Positions 42,101 through 46,871 of a stretch of DNA of 64,000 bases are shown here, one piece after another. A program made the translations under genes and the position numbers. Source of the DNA: CAG-791 sp963593905. Its GTDB lineage: Bacteria > Bacillota > Clostridia > Lachnospirales > Lachnospiraceae. The notes under the pieces are model-generated. The model was not told where the DNA came from, ran no database searches, and was given only the letters and a program-made list of their open reading frames with translations. The DNA is taken from NCBI GenBank assembly GCA_963593905.1, contig CAVBBL010000008.1, positions 1-64,000 on the forward strand, written 5' to 3'. Position 1 is the first letter of the stretch. Each line of letters begins with the position of its first letter.

Positions 42101-43324
42101 AAGCGGCCTACCACGATCACAGTGAATCTGAAGAATGGGGAGAGCATCGTAGGAACAGTGGTGCTTTCCGAGTCCAACAACTGGACTGACACCATCAAGG
42201 ATCTGCCGCTGAAGGATGCGCAGGGCAAGGAGATTGATTACAAGGTGGATGAGGTGAGCGTACCTGGCTACACCACCACCATCGATGGAGATAAGACAAG
42301 CGGATTTACCATCACCAATACCTACGAGGAACAGGTCTCCAATCCCATTAAGATCGTTGTCATCACCAAGTGGGTGGATGAAGGACACGAGGACAAACGC
42401 CCGGATCACGTTACCATCGGACTTTACGCCGACGGCGATAAGGTAAAGGGCGACGACCAGACGGCGAGCCAGGAATGGACGACGACCTATGAAAATATGC
42501 CGAAGTTCAAGACCAGCACCAACGGCAGACTTAGAGCCGGTGCGATCATGCTGACAGCCGGGGCCGATGCGCAGAGCGATCTGATCGCCTACAGCGTCAC
42601 CGAAGATCCGGTGAAGAATTACACCACCGTGGTGGGCAGTGCGGAAGAGATGGATTACGGTTATCGGTTCATCATCGTCAATACCTACACGGAGGGCGGC
42701 GGTGAGTATGTGCCGCCGACGGATCCTACAGAGCCTGATCACGGTGAGTATGTACCGCCGAATGATCCCACCATAGTACCGCCCAGCACACCTACGACGC
42801 CTACCACAGTACCGCCTACACCTACGACGGTTATACCTCCCGGAGGAACTACCCAGTTTGGCAGCCTGCAGGTGAGCAAAGTGGTAAAGGGAAGCGACGA
42901 GGATAAGGCGAAGAGCTTTACCTTTACCGTGACCCTGAGCCTGAACGGCGTACCTTATGTGGGCACCGTAGGCACCGAGGGTATACTCTTTGATGCAGAG
43001 GGCAAGACTACCTTTACCTTAAAGGATGGCGAGACCAAACTCATCGAGGGAATCCCCGCAGGACTGACCTACACCGTCACTGAGGAAAAGGCGGATGGCT
43101 TCAAGGTGATAAAGACCGGCGAGACCGGCACCATCGAAAACGGCCGGGTAAAGACCGCACAGTTCACCAACGTGCACTTCGCCGGCATCGTGACAAACAT
43201 CGTGCCTAAGACCGGTGATAGCTCCAATAGGATGCTGTGGATCTGCCTCATCGGCGCTGCAGTCATCATTATGGTGTTAGTGACAGTGATCGGCAGAAAA
43301 AAAGATAAACAGAATAAGAAATAG
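21122..43324 (+). CDS. Giant Cna-B repeat surface protein, sortase-anchored
   Basis: 7,400 residues (about 0.8 MDa) from ATG 21122, eight bases after AGGAGG; a TTG just before it is ignored. Signal peptide about 1-35 (LFICGMLAACMLIEQIAT, cleavage near AYA-AD), then a Ser/Ala/Glu-rich stretch to about 200. By hand I count about 55 Cna-B-like units of 85-100 residues, each from ITKKWDDxGHxxxRP to YTVEE and ITNTY. The Lys, Glu and Asn needed for an intramolecular isopeptide bond are present in most. Four copies of a longer module recur every 4.3-5.0 kb. Near residue 7250 a pilin-like domain follows a Pro/Thr linker, then VPKTG, a membrane span and a KKDKQNKK tail. Expected role: a long stiff adhesin or stalk on the cell wall. 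No sortase is nearby. No frameshift interrupts it. Confidence 0.93.
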   Translation: MRGKKSRLFICGMLAACMLIEQIATDTMSLTAYAAADTTVVSDAQGTSEDSGDGSLQVYTEGDSDTPAAEASGEGSEQGTAQTETKASDESGSADASSADAGKSEGGAADTSAAAAASGDSSAASGLNKDSSASTSENAGQNATDGTSKDASTKSESATGEDDEELTEEEKAAKEKEEKEKKALEEAALKDAEKKTYKASIKVSWDDDGNLYKQRPSSLRISIADQEMELSVSDSDSETTTTVEYTSAEEATEIKLLDSLSGYNTSLDRDSDGTFIIKNTYNGEKKEITIGIKWIDEHNNTVSWPSKVYSNQAKFDLKTNDDSRYETVYFSPDGSTIKRNVQKDFDCSNIEVAALDGYSTVVESDNAKENFTVNYIANNRTIDITTSWQNINGHGDRIPDRCSFTYGAVEHCISASFDTYDDKDVKKISLPDGELIEDTFSVDPIPCFESVVTRMDWGYDVEYTYSGEGAISISVKWIDYDNRWGDRPDQIGLSFLPGIESGAAVITSTISASDNWKNDSLQDKDMPDGWGVEKKIIPQSCVNYTCSYVWFGKNKDTCTITYTHKKIKDGKLKVEWVGDEEHLDMRPSKVKVDLLDGGNVENVIASFTLTGNNEAFLDLPDDFTADWIQPENVDYYAPYIYLDEETDTWVIQYRFCAANQYAVDVIWDDFNNVLNTRPESFRLKMGVGHGDSAGYYIVLSKDDAIEGNKWHSLIWLNGNINSFKEPEITGADAAALMYYTSNVSIEDNCYKIELKYEGDKREQIKIQTEWKNADGINKPKTLSVRLDKDSTYVQKLEVPYDQGETLYAPKGLSADDITVAEIQSCEEADNYTFETQDDGYSEEGVHVFTIVGTYKTDKVNIGVQKKWNDEGHERERSDVTVQLYIDDQPQNKYRTLTAKNSWKSAFTGLDQLSSGHEYKVKEVLSDKQEQLYKSAVTGDASSGFIITNTYIEEIPIKVIWKEGSTITGGYPTTLSRPSSFNMKINFKKTDDGTASSTSVTVKKPDVVEVDTIWECTFTDYDRFVKQYYNSVEVSGIPSWYDVEAQYTKENGFLITCTLKSKYEYKPLEIYTVWEGEDETVDTSQRPDDIELTLSTGGRSDSAVRISTIETVNNISVSKDVYDNDKITIKASDPQPSDIENAEKYTYYVTRNENQKQKYTVHCVYSPVKFDVVKKWKDTGHKGERPSSVQVQLYVDDVKQEGDNALITLSADNDWKGTFRLPKLTDGMSYKVKEVIPKKYEENYSSEVTGDADKGFTITNTYVEDADKKTIKITKKWEDIGHEDERPGSVTVRLYDGTSLVKDDIVLSEDNDWTATVKVTDNSASYRVEEVETSTGTDTGTDSGTTDGAETTTPTDTDTNDSAKQSADTTTSTDTDSTDTGSTNQGAAPTPGTGSTDQEAAPTPGTGSTDQEAAPTPGTTTGGSLSKYQVSYSSYTPTTTGTEEGYNEELIITNTYKTEGDDYRDITITKYWDDNDNAAGLRPSSVEIKLQKKVGEQTTATDVCTVTLNADNDWKAVVRDQPLYEGTGESRQAITYSVLEVGAQEVEDKDPAPTPTPTPEEGSTTEGDTDKSGEDEDAAPLSDNGDASTTANEKTATNTGTDTQDPAPTPGGTTTGGSTTGGTTTGDDTTSGGASGDWSTPTIAAYIANYVGSAEEGFTVINSFNLTDINIKVVWDDAGHEEIRPKQVTDIYLYKGEEQASNKLTVDESVNWAQTVPDQRVDGDFTVKAPDLEHYDRTIIGDALDGFTITYIYRDNSDETADIVIKKKWDMGDLAVALAHPDKATVQLKKGDEVVATQELSADNDWTFTMREQPLKDEKGQEIKYTVEEVGTPSGYEMSVEEVNQDAEGKEIKTDGEGTESDGKDTDSQQTAGQTANGDSASAQNSADGTGTTGAADGSDTTQTVTTATVAAKVFTVTNKYNGKTIHYKVEKKWDIDIEDIDCPDSIRVAIQKKNGDKWETVKVPELSKDNSWTWEGNLPDGEYRARELKEDTLFEEFETVIKNTVSTLTKDTYTSWIANIKSSGKSYWSGLPDYLKKAADKGYDYLCDSLNAKADDLYDQMMERLSFASVDGKIVDAGDDVYVDYHVPQRFSVIEGGMQDAHVTHYKVTYEESGNSCTITNEAVLEIDVIKRWIELNGAKAPDSVWVVLMMKPNSKFMDKLPSGVLDYEFPVINPIKGGNNPLALISEFTLGFGSDLLNKISGSILPKLAIAKVSKDDNWKTTFVVSKYTLGIPMEFKGAEVTSEIVRQIVKYFLKIDLPISYNPLDGYISIPTKAIPTILGITDIRQITDLSGLVEKAKEKVQSMKLEDFGNLGFDTLLDAWHLMANVINIKFKIDWPDPDPVPNTIQGKKTWDDNDNAAGKRPEQVVVHLYKNGQPAKDENGNEITATISEKSGWRYTFVNCPEMDEQGNRITYTVKEDPVEGYQVTYDGYNITNKYTGVTKEDEYSNIKITKVWDDAGHENKRPTGVVVTLKGETASGMMISAELDVTAGNDWSYTAEDMLLVMDGEEFTYTLTEKELPDYTTVISGSAVNGFVITNTYKDQEEGTIDIPITKVWDDQGQESKRPAQITATLKKGEGDSAETVATVTLSESNNWKAVVREQAKTDAATGAEIKYTVEESAENDGLKNYDGEITGSATEGFTITNTYKPGDGKVNVKITKQWEDLGHEDKRPDKVTATLKNGDKEVATVELTKENNWTATVRSVQLRDILNREIEYTVEEEALENYDTAINGSAQDGFVITNVYDDNAPETIDIPITKVWDDEDNAAGVRPASVKVALKNNGKVIATATLNEDNGWTAVVRDQPQKDEQGNAIKYVVSEDNVPGYTHIVSGNAIDGFTVTNSYRTQKILITKEWKGDEDHTDSRPDKVEVKLKANGEEYTTVELNADNSWKASARVPMYDKDGEEIQYTVEEVSVKDYKVEYGEAVKTDNGYSFVITNTYEPETKELKITKKWDDADNAESRPSQIKVNLQANGETVDTITLSADSASIAAVAEAKASNESGNDGNSNSEDASNAADEGKATVTFGKSTDTTWTCTVQGIPVRDGKGKDITYTVEEDKSGDDEAAQKLQKYSTKVEDDAESGFTITNTYGTVDITITKKWEDLGHDSERPSEVIATLTGSNGEKEEVKLNADNNWTDTVKNLPMTTADGSKITYKVEESVTCSKEADTEKLAKYKSAVTGDAQSGFTITNTYDDKDDSTIDILIKKVWEDKDNAAGKRPESVKVTLKKEGAEDVIAEATLSEENNWQVTVKDQPQKDGSDSDIKYVVSEDTTDEWAKSYTTKISEVTKVNAADGADAGEEANENISENADKNAETHYVCTVTNTYDDNQQKITVVKKWEDEGHQDRKPEEVVIKLKAGDIIARSIVLDKETDWKATYTMPVKDAEGKVITYSIEENPVEDYEAKYSEPITLESKDGEDDSHTLTVTNTYKQDTRKIKISKVWKDEGYESKRPAEVKINLKAGDQIVASITLPKGNVTYADGSKSDDGKAKDGEDADPDGAQDADADKEQEAGSEDQNTWTGYIDNLPIRDEQGNEITYTVEEDKSGEAEDKDKLKLEDYQTEVSGDAQNGFIVTNTYEKKITFHVEKEWDIDLEQNDCPDSIKVALQKKDGENWKTAKVVELTKDGGWKMDVEVPEGTYRARELKEDTVYDSFVETIDKVTKENYGEWINKIKEGGKSYWSSLPESIRSAADKGYDKLCDALGTKGENLREELISKLGASDADAKIIKGEGEECYVDYSVPARVSAVAGEQEAHKTRYKVSYKDEENSCKITNKAILEIDVIKRWIVPEGTELPDHVWLVLMTSPNSKFTDNLPDGMMKIEFPVINPLKGGMNPLEMILEATIGVGSDLIAKITDGILPKLAVAKVTKDDNWRTTFVVSKYTMGIPMEFKGAEATSEIIRQIVKYFLKFDLPVSVNLLDGYISIPTKAISTIMGIEDVSDILDFSKLAGDALAKAKSLTMEDLKNLGLNTITDVGHLMANVINIKFNIPKGDPDPDPETIRGKKTWDDNNDAAKKRPETITVRLYKNGEPAKDEKGNEITATTSKNADWSYTFTNCPSKDKDGNAITYSVREDPVPEGYEVTYSGYNITNKYTGEKDNDDKINITVTKVWDDEGQEDKRPDSIKVKLMADGQMVKELELTKANNWTQKVEELPLKGDDAKEIKYTVEEVTSAGSLENYEIKITGDAASGFTITNTYKDNKKKTINIPIKKVWVDDNNAAGKRPESVKVTLKNVTTGEDVETVELLEANNWQTTVEKLPQYTEDGKEIEYAVEEEAVSGYTVKIDGSAAEGFTVTNEYDASRITIIKEWKGDEEHKDSRPKSVKVTLKADGEDYASFDLSESNSWKMTMHVPTAKEDGTEIKYTAEEVSVKDYETKVGEVQKTEDGYSITITNTYKPETGSIKITKIWKDEGHTENRPSQIKVKLLKGEEVDQEITLSAENASSEDGSEWSCTLQNKALRDEKGQTIEYAVEEDKTGESEDAQKIQKYGTKVEGDAEKGFTITNTYGEQEITVTKKWDDLGHEKDRPEELQFKLMANGAFKQSITLTAAEGWTKTVTGLQATDDAGKTIEYTVAEDKEANGDKLKNYKTSEAEGDMEKGFTITNTYDDEDPATINILLKKVWEDDDNAAKVRPDSVKVTLKNKNTGEEVATVELSEKNNWQAVVRDQPAKDDEGKDIEYQVEEVKVENYTTKIGDMEKTEDGYSFTITNTYEAEDKKITIIKKWKGDEESKEQDQEEQGQEDQQQDKQEGQEQEGQESKDKRPESVVVRLKAGDIVFKTLVLDKENNWQASVRVPVKDADGTEYNYTVTEDPVENYETEISEAEKTEEGYTFTITNSYKKETTNIKITKIWKDENDKAKKRPEKVKIDLKANGTVVKSITLPDGTVTDPSTEEKEGTEEAGTDTSKEENNGTGADAGNAADSAALALESDNVNEEGEKDAGDKQEGSEGSEGSEETAVTEWTGTIENMPLRDENGELITYTVEEDKNVESEKIRYYKTEVSGDAQSGFTVTNTYGDKATFHVEKEWKIDLGNTDRPDSIRVAIQKKANDAWKTEQVVVLSSDNDWKLDVEILDGSGEYRAREMQQDNAWDEIVGKIDTLTQDTYASWLSSMKESGKDYWSSLPDAIRNAADQGYSALCDKVGAEGEELRKKMISMLGAKDADSKIVTGEAAKEEGGEDGRYVIYSVPARPTAITGEQEAHQTRYEVKYEDEKNSCKITNEAILEIDVIKRWIVPEGTELPEKVWVALMAKPSSKFTEQLPAGVLDYEFPVINPKTGGQNPVSIISDMALGLSADWLDNLIPNIPKLAIAKITKDDNWKTTFIVSKYTMGVPMEYKGAELTSEVIRQIIKYLSGFDIPISVNILDGYISIPTKAIKTIMGIENVSDILDFSKLTGAALKKAKSLTLDDLKNLGLNTITDVGHLMANVINIKFNIPPGDPTPGTIEGEKTWDDNNNAAGKRPDTITVRLYKNGEPAKDAKGNDIVAVTSKDANWKYTFTDLADKDDEGNTITYSVREDPVEYYETTYSGYNITNKYTEKKVNEDKINITVIKKWDDQGQQDKRPEFIEVNLTADDASVQAQTAKLTTSNDWTYTFKDLPLKNAEGKEIEYKVNEVQVENYKTEVTGNASSGFTITNTYSNEEPDTIDIPVTKVWDDIGHESERPFKITVKLMKDGAEEPVQTVELNQDNGWKTTIYGLPTKEEDGTEITYRLEEDKESLNLQNYDTSITGDMAKGFTITNTYEDNDPKTIDIPIRKVWKDDDNKANSRPESVQVTLINQNTAQEVATVELSENNSWSAVVRDQPQYDDKGNEIKYTVSEISVPGYEVEIAGSATEGFTVTNTKSNQKITVLKKWEGDEQEKRPEKVTVTLKADGELYAMFDLCESNHWKTTMKVPIRNEKGEEIKYTVTEETVNDYVTKISEAEKTDEGYTFTITNTYKKETKNVTITKVWVDEGYENVRPSQVRIDLKANGTVVKSLYLPDGKIVDADTSKAEETAINLKKEDNQWSGTIKDLPARDEDGKTITYTVEEDKSDTAVYAEEIQKYGTEYSGNAESGFTVTNTYDQKDPETIKIPVIKIWDDNDNAASLRPEKVTIEIINKKTKETVDTIELTKANNAANEWKGLSKELPKTEKDGTTPIEYTAKELTVEGYTTEGPTGDAQIGFTFTNKYDVRKIVIKKVWAGDEDRTDKRPKEVIVRLKANDITARTIVLSEENNWEASYSVPAMGADKTAYTYSVEEDPVEDYKTEVKEESGEDGKTITFTVTNTYEQEKQDIKITKIWKDEGFEADRPSKVKIDLKANDEVVASISLPDGEVTYTKKDDTTEGEDAGKDDTAEGGETSGQDASVETAALLTAENAAAGNDVAGTDTGEGAGTAGSDSSSEGTGTGTEGSDSKEPTEWTGTIQNMPVRDAEGNEISYSVSEDKTVEKEKIEKYTTEYGGDAQSGFTVTNSRSNTFTVEKKWDIDSLGNDRPDSIRVAIQKKEEEDTWKTVKVVELSSDNSWKLDVSVPEGTYRAREMQEDTALDEIIQKIDNVTKQTYGNWITSIKESGKEYWSGLPESIRSAADKGYDELCDAVGAQGEDLRTKMIELLGAAKADSKIVEAGDESYVSYHVPERTTSTEGAHQTKYLVKYEDKDNSCIITNQAILEIDVIKRWLELNGAQKPDKVVVVLLASIDQSKIAGLDTSDIKIPGYLNVEVPVVSPIKGGNDIFAVLADYALGFGSDILSKISLIPKLAVAKVDADCNWRTSFVVSKYTLGLPMKYKGAELTSEIIRQVVKYWIGVDSPVSFSPFGGFISIPTKAIHTYLGIEDLEDLMDLSKLTGKALEKAKTLTLNDFKNFGFDTLKDDWHLMANVINILFKIDIPPRDPDVPPNTVVGKKTWDDNDDAAKKRPSTITVHLYKNGQPAVDENGNEITATTSAAGEWRYSFTNCPSKDASGNKITYSIREDKVEWYTTIYDGMNVTNRYRETGGEEEKINITITKKWEDNDNKAKKRPTTITVNLKNGESIVGTVVLSESNNWTDTIKDLPLKDAQGKEIDYKVDEVSVPGYTTTIDGDKTSGFTITNTYEEQVSNPIKIVVITKWVDEGHEDKRPDHVTIGLYADGDKVKGDDQTASQEWTTTYENMPKFKTSTNGRLRAGAIMLTAGADAQSDLIAYSVTEDPVKNYTTVVGSAEEMDYGYRFIIVNTYTEGGGEYVPPTDPTEPDHGEYVPPNDPTIVPPSTPTTPTTVPPTPTTVIPPGGTTQFGSLQVSKVVKGSDEDKAKSFTFTVTLSLNGVPYVGTVGTEGILFDAEGKTTFTLKDGETKLIEGIPAGLTYTVTEEKADGFKVIKTGETGTIENGRVKTAQFTNVHFAGIVTNIVPKTGDSSNRMLWICLIGAAVIIMVLVTVIGRKKDKQNKK
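25105..26045 (+). repeat. Thr/Gly/Pro-rich low-complexity inserts within Cna-B units
   Basis: Two inserts sit in loops of neighbouring Cna-B units. The first contains copies of GSTDQEAAPTPGT in succession (25260-25380); the second has TTTGG and GSTTGGT runs (25950-26030). They look like flexible, possibly glycosylated linkers and are prone to slippage. Confidence 0.75.
26906..28443 (+). repeat. Large module copy 1 within the giant protein
   Basis: About 512 residues that begin VEKKWDIDIEDIDCPDSIRV and end NITNKYTG. It contains three Cna-B-like units with two long insertions: a helical part (YWSGLPDYLKKAADKGYDYL) and a part with VSKYTLGIPMEFKGAEVTSE and YISIPTKAIPT. First of four copies. Confidence 0.85.
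31880..33409 (+). repeat. Large module copy 2 within the giant protein
   Basis: Same plan as copy 1, 510 residues, beginning VEKEWDIDLEQNDCPDSIKV. It starts 4,974 bp after copy 1. DNA identity with the other copies is visibly high across long stretches. Confidence 0.85.
36188..37729 (+). repeat. Large module copy 3 within the giant protein
   Basis: Same plan, 514 residues, beginning VEKEWKIDLGNTDRPDSIRV. It starts 4,308 bp after copy 2. Confidence 0.85.
40493..42025 (+). repeat. Large module copy 4 within the giant protein
   Basis: Same plan, 511 residues, beginning VEKKWDIDSLGNDRPDSIRV. It starts 4,305 bp after copy 3 and is followed by only two Cna-B units before the C-terminal region, so the last super-repeat is partial. 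Confidence 0.85.
43199..43324 (+). other. Cell-wall sorting signal, VPKTG type
   Basis: IVPKTGD (V7361 onward) is followed by a membrane segment LWICLIGAAVIIMVLVTVIG and a basic tail. VPxTG replaces the canonical LPxTG; variants of this kind are seen in pilin and adhesin substrates of Clostridia, where a dedicated sortase may be needed. Confidence 0.85.
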
Positions 43325-43424
43325 TACATAGAGGCTATGCAGGGAAAACATACAAGGGCAATAGGCAGAGCACTACAGAAACATTGTGTGAAGCCGGGCA
43401 GCAAGCGGATATGTACAGGAAAGG

Positions 43425-43454
43425 GAGCGCCGGCGAAATGCCGGCGCTCTTTTT
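43425..43454 (+). terminator. Terminator of giant gene
   Basis: Perfect 10-bp G+C-rich stem GAGCGCCGGC / GCCGGCGCTC with loop GAAAT, then T5. It lies 100 bp after the stop. The rest of 43325-43683 shows no further gene. Confidence 0.9.
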
Positions 43455-43683
43455 ATAAACGAGAAGAGAGAAAAAAGTATGAAAAAAATAAAAAAACCAG
43501 TAAGATAAACAGTGGAAAGAGCGATACTGTTAAGTCGATTGCTAAAAAACGGTGAGAGAAAACGATGCAGCAGAACAACTGCGGTTGGATTTTACCGGTA
43601 GCCATGGAGAGTAATTCTTTAAAGACGGCAATCTGTTTTGCTATAATATAGTGTATCGCTGACAACCAAATGAATGAGGGCAG

Positions 43684-45405
43684 ATGAATAAAACAACTAC
43701 GAAAAAATTACATTCCAGCCGCACCGTACTGATGGCACTGATTGCCGGTTATGCAGGCATATTGGCACTTTTGCTGATTCTGGATGTGCTTCTTTTGATC
43801 AACCAGCGCACTGCCTGGGAAAAGAGCGTGGAAGATAAAATCAGTACAAGGATTACCGCTTATGAGCAGGAGAACACGGCAATCGGTAATTATCTGTACA
43901 GCATCTATGCAGATCAAAGCTTTCAGGAGCTGGGGGGCAAGAAAAACAGCGCAGAGGCCTATGATAATGTATATGAGATGCGCACAGGCCTGGACCAGTT
44001 TTTGATGCTCTATAACCGCTTCGAGGAGTATTACATTCGCTATGGAGATGGAAATGTATACTACCGGATGAATTCCACACAGAATATTGCCTATGAAAAT
44101 GAAGAAGCGCTTCATACGTATCTGCTGAATCTGCCCACAGAAGGGTTGGGACTTCAGAAACAGTATGTGACCTTACCTTCAGGGGATGTCTATTCCCTGA
44201 CGATTTATTTTCGCGGCAGCAATCTGCTGGCGGGGATCTGCAATCTCACCAATATGGCAGGGGAAGCATGCGGCAGCGTGGAAGGATGCACAGAAAGTCA
44301 GATCCTGTTGGCTGATGATCTGGACAAGGAGGAGACTGCCGCGGCCTATCCTGTGGTGAAGAAGATTAAAAATGACCAGAATGTCAGTATCCGCAAGAAC
44401 TGGAACAGCATTGAGCTTGCTTTTCCTGTGCAAAACGGAGATTTCTGGATTTTGACCAGAATCGACAGAACTGCCGGCGTGATGGTGACACCGGTAGTGG
44501 TCATTATGATTCTGATTACTCTTTTCTCTGCATGTGCTATGTTCTGGATCTGCGGCATTATGAATAAGAGCTATTTCCGTCCCATGTATCAGCTCATCGG
44601 TGTCATGGAGGATTACCGCAGACAGCCTATGGGAGAAATCCCGGATCTGCAATTTCGTTTCTATGAACTGGATCTGGTGAACAGGACGCTGTCGGAGATG
44701 GTGGAGGAAATCCAGCGGCAGAAAAACAGTATCTATGAGGAGCAGCTCAATCGCCAGGAGACAGAGCTGCAGCTTCGCCAGATTCAGCTTCAGCCCCACT
44801 TTTTCCTGAATTGTATGAAGGTTATGAATACCATGGCGGTCAATGCAGGGATGAAAGATCTGCAGCAGCTGGTATTAAAAATCTCCAACTACCTGCGCTA
44901 TCTGCTGACCAATGACCAGATGACCATTCTGCTTCGGGAGGAATTGTCCTTTACCAGAGAATATGTGGATCTGCAGAATCTGCTGACAGGCCGGCACATT
45001 GAGCTGACGCTGGAGCAGGAAGAAGATCTGGGAGACTGGACCGTGCCTATCCTTTGTATCCAGAGCTTTGTGGAGAACAGCATCAAATATGTGAATCCGC
45101 AGAATAACAGGGTGGACATTTATGTGAGCATCCTGCGGCTGGATATGGAGGAAGAGGGCAGACAGGTCATCGACATCACTGTGCAGGATTCCGGAGACGG
45201 CTACCCGGAGACTATGCTGCCCCGCATGAATGCCAGAGGAGACTACGAAGGGGCAGGCATTGGTATCAATAATATCAAGAGAAGGATCGAGCTTCTCTAC
45301 GGCGAGACAGCGGAGTACAGCTTTTACAATATGGACGGAGCGGTGAGCGAGCTGATTCTGCCGCCGGAGACATTAGGGAAAGAAAAGGGAAGTAAACAGG
45401 AATAA
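43684..45405 (+). CDS. YesM/LytS-type sensor histidine kinase
   Basis: 573 residues. Two membrane segments (about 14-38 and 260-290) enclose an extracytoplasmic sensor domain. After them come a HAMP-like part, a coiled coil (KNSIYEEQLNRQETELQLRQ), the His_kinase motif QLQPHFFLNCMKVMNTMA with the phospho-acceptor histidine, and HATPase boxes FVENSIKYV, DSGDGYP and GAGIGINNIKRRI. Pairs of this type with an AraC response regulator usually sense sugars outside the cell and switch on the adjacent importer. The response regulator follows 104 bp downstream. Confidence 0.9.
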   Translation: MNKTTTKKLHSSRTVLMALIAGYAGILALLLILDVLLLINQRTAWEKSVEDKISTRITAYEQENTAIGNYLYSIYADQSFQELGGKKNSAEAYDNVYEMRTGLDQFLMLYNRFEEYYIRYGDGNVYYRMNSTQNIAYENEEALHTYLLNLPTEGLGLQKQYVTLPSGDVYSLTIYFRGSNLLAGICNLTNMAGEACGSVEGCTESQILLADDLDKEETAAAYPVVKKIKNDQNVSIRKNWNSIELAFPVQNGDFWILTRIDRTAGVMVTPVVVIMILITLFSACAMFWICGIMNKSYFRPMYQLIGVMEDYRRQPMGEIPDLQFRFYELDLVNRTLSEMVEEIQRQKNSIYEEQLNRQETELQLRQIQLQPHFFLNCMKVMNTMAVNAGMKDLQQLVLKISNYLRYLLTNDQMTILLREELSFTREYVDLQNLLTGRHIELTLEQEEDLGDWTVPILCIQSFVENSIKYVNPQNNRVDIYVSILRLDMEEEGRQVIDITVQDSGDGYPETMLPRMNARGDYEGAGIGINNIKRRIELLYGETAEYSFYNMDGAVSELILPPETLGKEKGSKQE

Positions 45406-45509
45406 AACAGGAATGCTGAGATCTCGCGGGAAGGAATCCGGCAGGAAGGAATCCGGCAGAGAGGGTAAGTCCTGAAAAGCAGGGAAGTTATAATTGGGGG
45501 AATAAAGGA

Positions 45510-46772
45510 ATGAAGCTTCTAATCGTAGATGACCAGCAGGCCATCACAGAGAGTATCAGAACGGGAATACGCTGGGAAGAGGCCGGGATAGAGGAGGTCT
45601 TTACCGCCAACAGTGCCGATGAAGCCAAGCTGCTGATCACTAATTTCCCGGTGGATGTGCTGCTGACGGATATCGAGATGCCGGGAGACAGCGGTCTATC
45701 CCTGGTGCGTTGGGTAAAGGAAAAGAATTTTTCCATCAAAAGCATCTTCCTGACTTCTCATGCGGATTTTTCCTATGCCAGGGAAGCCATCGGACTGGGC
45801 GGCGTGGATTATATCCTGCAGCCCGCACGGTATGAGGAGATACAGGCATCAGTGGCCAGAGCCTGCGACCAGATCAAGGAGGCCAGGAAGATCAGCTGGA
45901 TGCGGGAAATGGAGCAGACCCTGCAGGACCAGAAGGATGTTTTTCTGTGCTCTATGATAGCCCAGTCGGAACTGGGAAATACAGGAGGGGCCGGAGATGT
46001 GCTATGGCAGATTCTTCACGTCCTGAACCGTACCGGCGAGGATCAGGTGCTGGGAATGGCACAGATCGTCATGAAGGAACAGCCCAGAGAGATAGATGAG
46101 TGGACAGAGGGGATTGGAGAAAAGGTTTTTAATAATGTGCTGGACGAGATTTTCGAGGATACGGGTGCGGAGATCTGCACCACTTTTCGGGAGCATTTGT
46201 ACAGCATATTGGTGATCTGTGAGAAGAGCGAACTGGATGAGACGCTGTGGCTGCAGAAGCTGGAGCGCTACTATCACTTCCTGGATGAGAAGGTCTGCAT
46301 GGCGCCCCAGATCAGCTACAGCTCCATCCTGCCGGTCACAGAGACTTCCCTGACGGAAAAATGCTGCGCCTTTTATACCAAGCCGGGACACCGGATTCAT
46401 GTGGCCAAGGGACTGTATCCGGAGACAGAAGGTGTCAGAGATGAAAATGATGAGCGTATCCGGAAGGCAGAGGAGTACATTCACACGCATATTTACAAGA
46501 ACATCTCCCGGGCGGAGGTGGCGGAGGTCGTTTACCTCAATGAAGAGTATTTCTCCAAGCTCTTCAGCAAGTATACCGGCTGGACCTTCAAGGACTATGT
46601 GATCAAGGAAAAAATGAAGGTGGCCAGTCAGCTGCTGGCCAACACCAATCTGTCTGTCAGCGTCATCGCCACCAAGACGGGCTTTGACAATTTCTCCCAT
46701 TTTTCCAGAACGTTTAAGAAGCTGACGGATATGACCCCCCAGGAGTACAGAAAGAGTCATCAGAAGGGGTGA
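45510..46772 (+). CDS. YesN-type response regulator, receiver plus AraC HTH
   Basis: 420 residues. Receiver domain 1-120: LLIVDDQQAI, phospho-acceptor aspartate in VLLTDIEMPGDSG, SHADFSYAREA; the usual lysine region reads YILQPARYEE, where relatives have KPxxxxE, so the conserved lysine is replaced by glutamine. A middle linker of about 190 residues follows, then the AraC domain (IHTHIYKNISRAEVAEVVYLNEEYFSKLFSKYTG, SVIATKTGFDNFSHFSRTFKKLTDMTPQEYRK). It probably activates the importer genes downstream. Confidence 0.9.
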   Translation: MKLLIVDDQQAITESIRTGIRWEEAGIEEVFTANSADEAKLLITNFPVDVLLTDIEMPGDSGLSLVRWVKEKNFSIKSIFLTSHADFSYAREAIGLGGVDYILQPARYEEIQASVARACDQIKEARKISWMREMEQTLQDQKDVFLCSMIAQSELGNTGGAGDVLWQILHVLNRTGEDQVLGMAQIVMKEQPREIDEWTEGIGEKVFNNVLDEIFEDTGAEICTTFREHLYSILVICEKSELDETLWLQKLERYYHFLDEKVCMAPQISYSSILPVTETSLTEKCCAFYTKPGHRIHVAKGLYPETEGVRDENDERIRKAEEYIHTHIYKNISRAEVAEVVYLNEEYFSKLFSKYTGWTFKDYVIKEKMKVASQLLANTNLSVSVIATKTGFDNFSHFSRTFKKLTDMTPQEYRKSHQKG

Positions 46773-46871
46773 GATTCGGTGCCCCAGCATGTCACGAAAA
46801 GAACAATAATCTCTTTTTTTTGACATTTTTATGAAAATTTAACATTTCCAGTTCACAAAATGTACATTTTT

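Noticed and set aside
21147..42742. Many long antisense open frames across the giant gene
   Set aside because: They are shadows of the repeated Cna-B coding sequence, recur at the same place in each repeat and have no ribosome sites.
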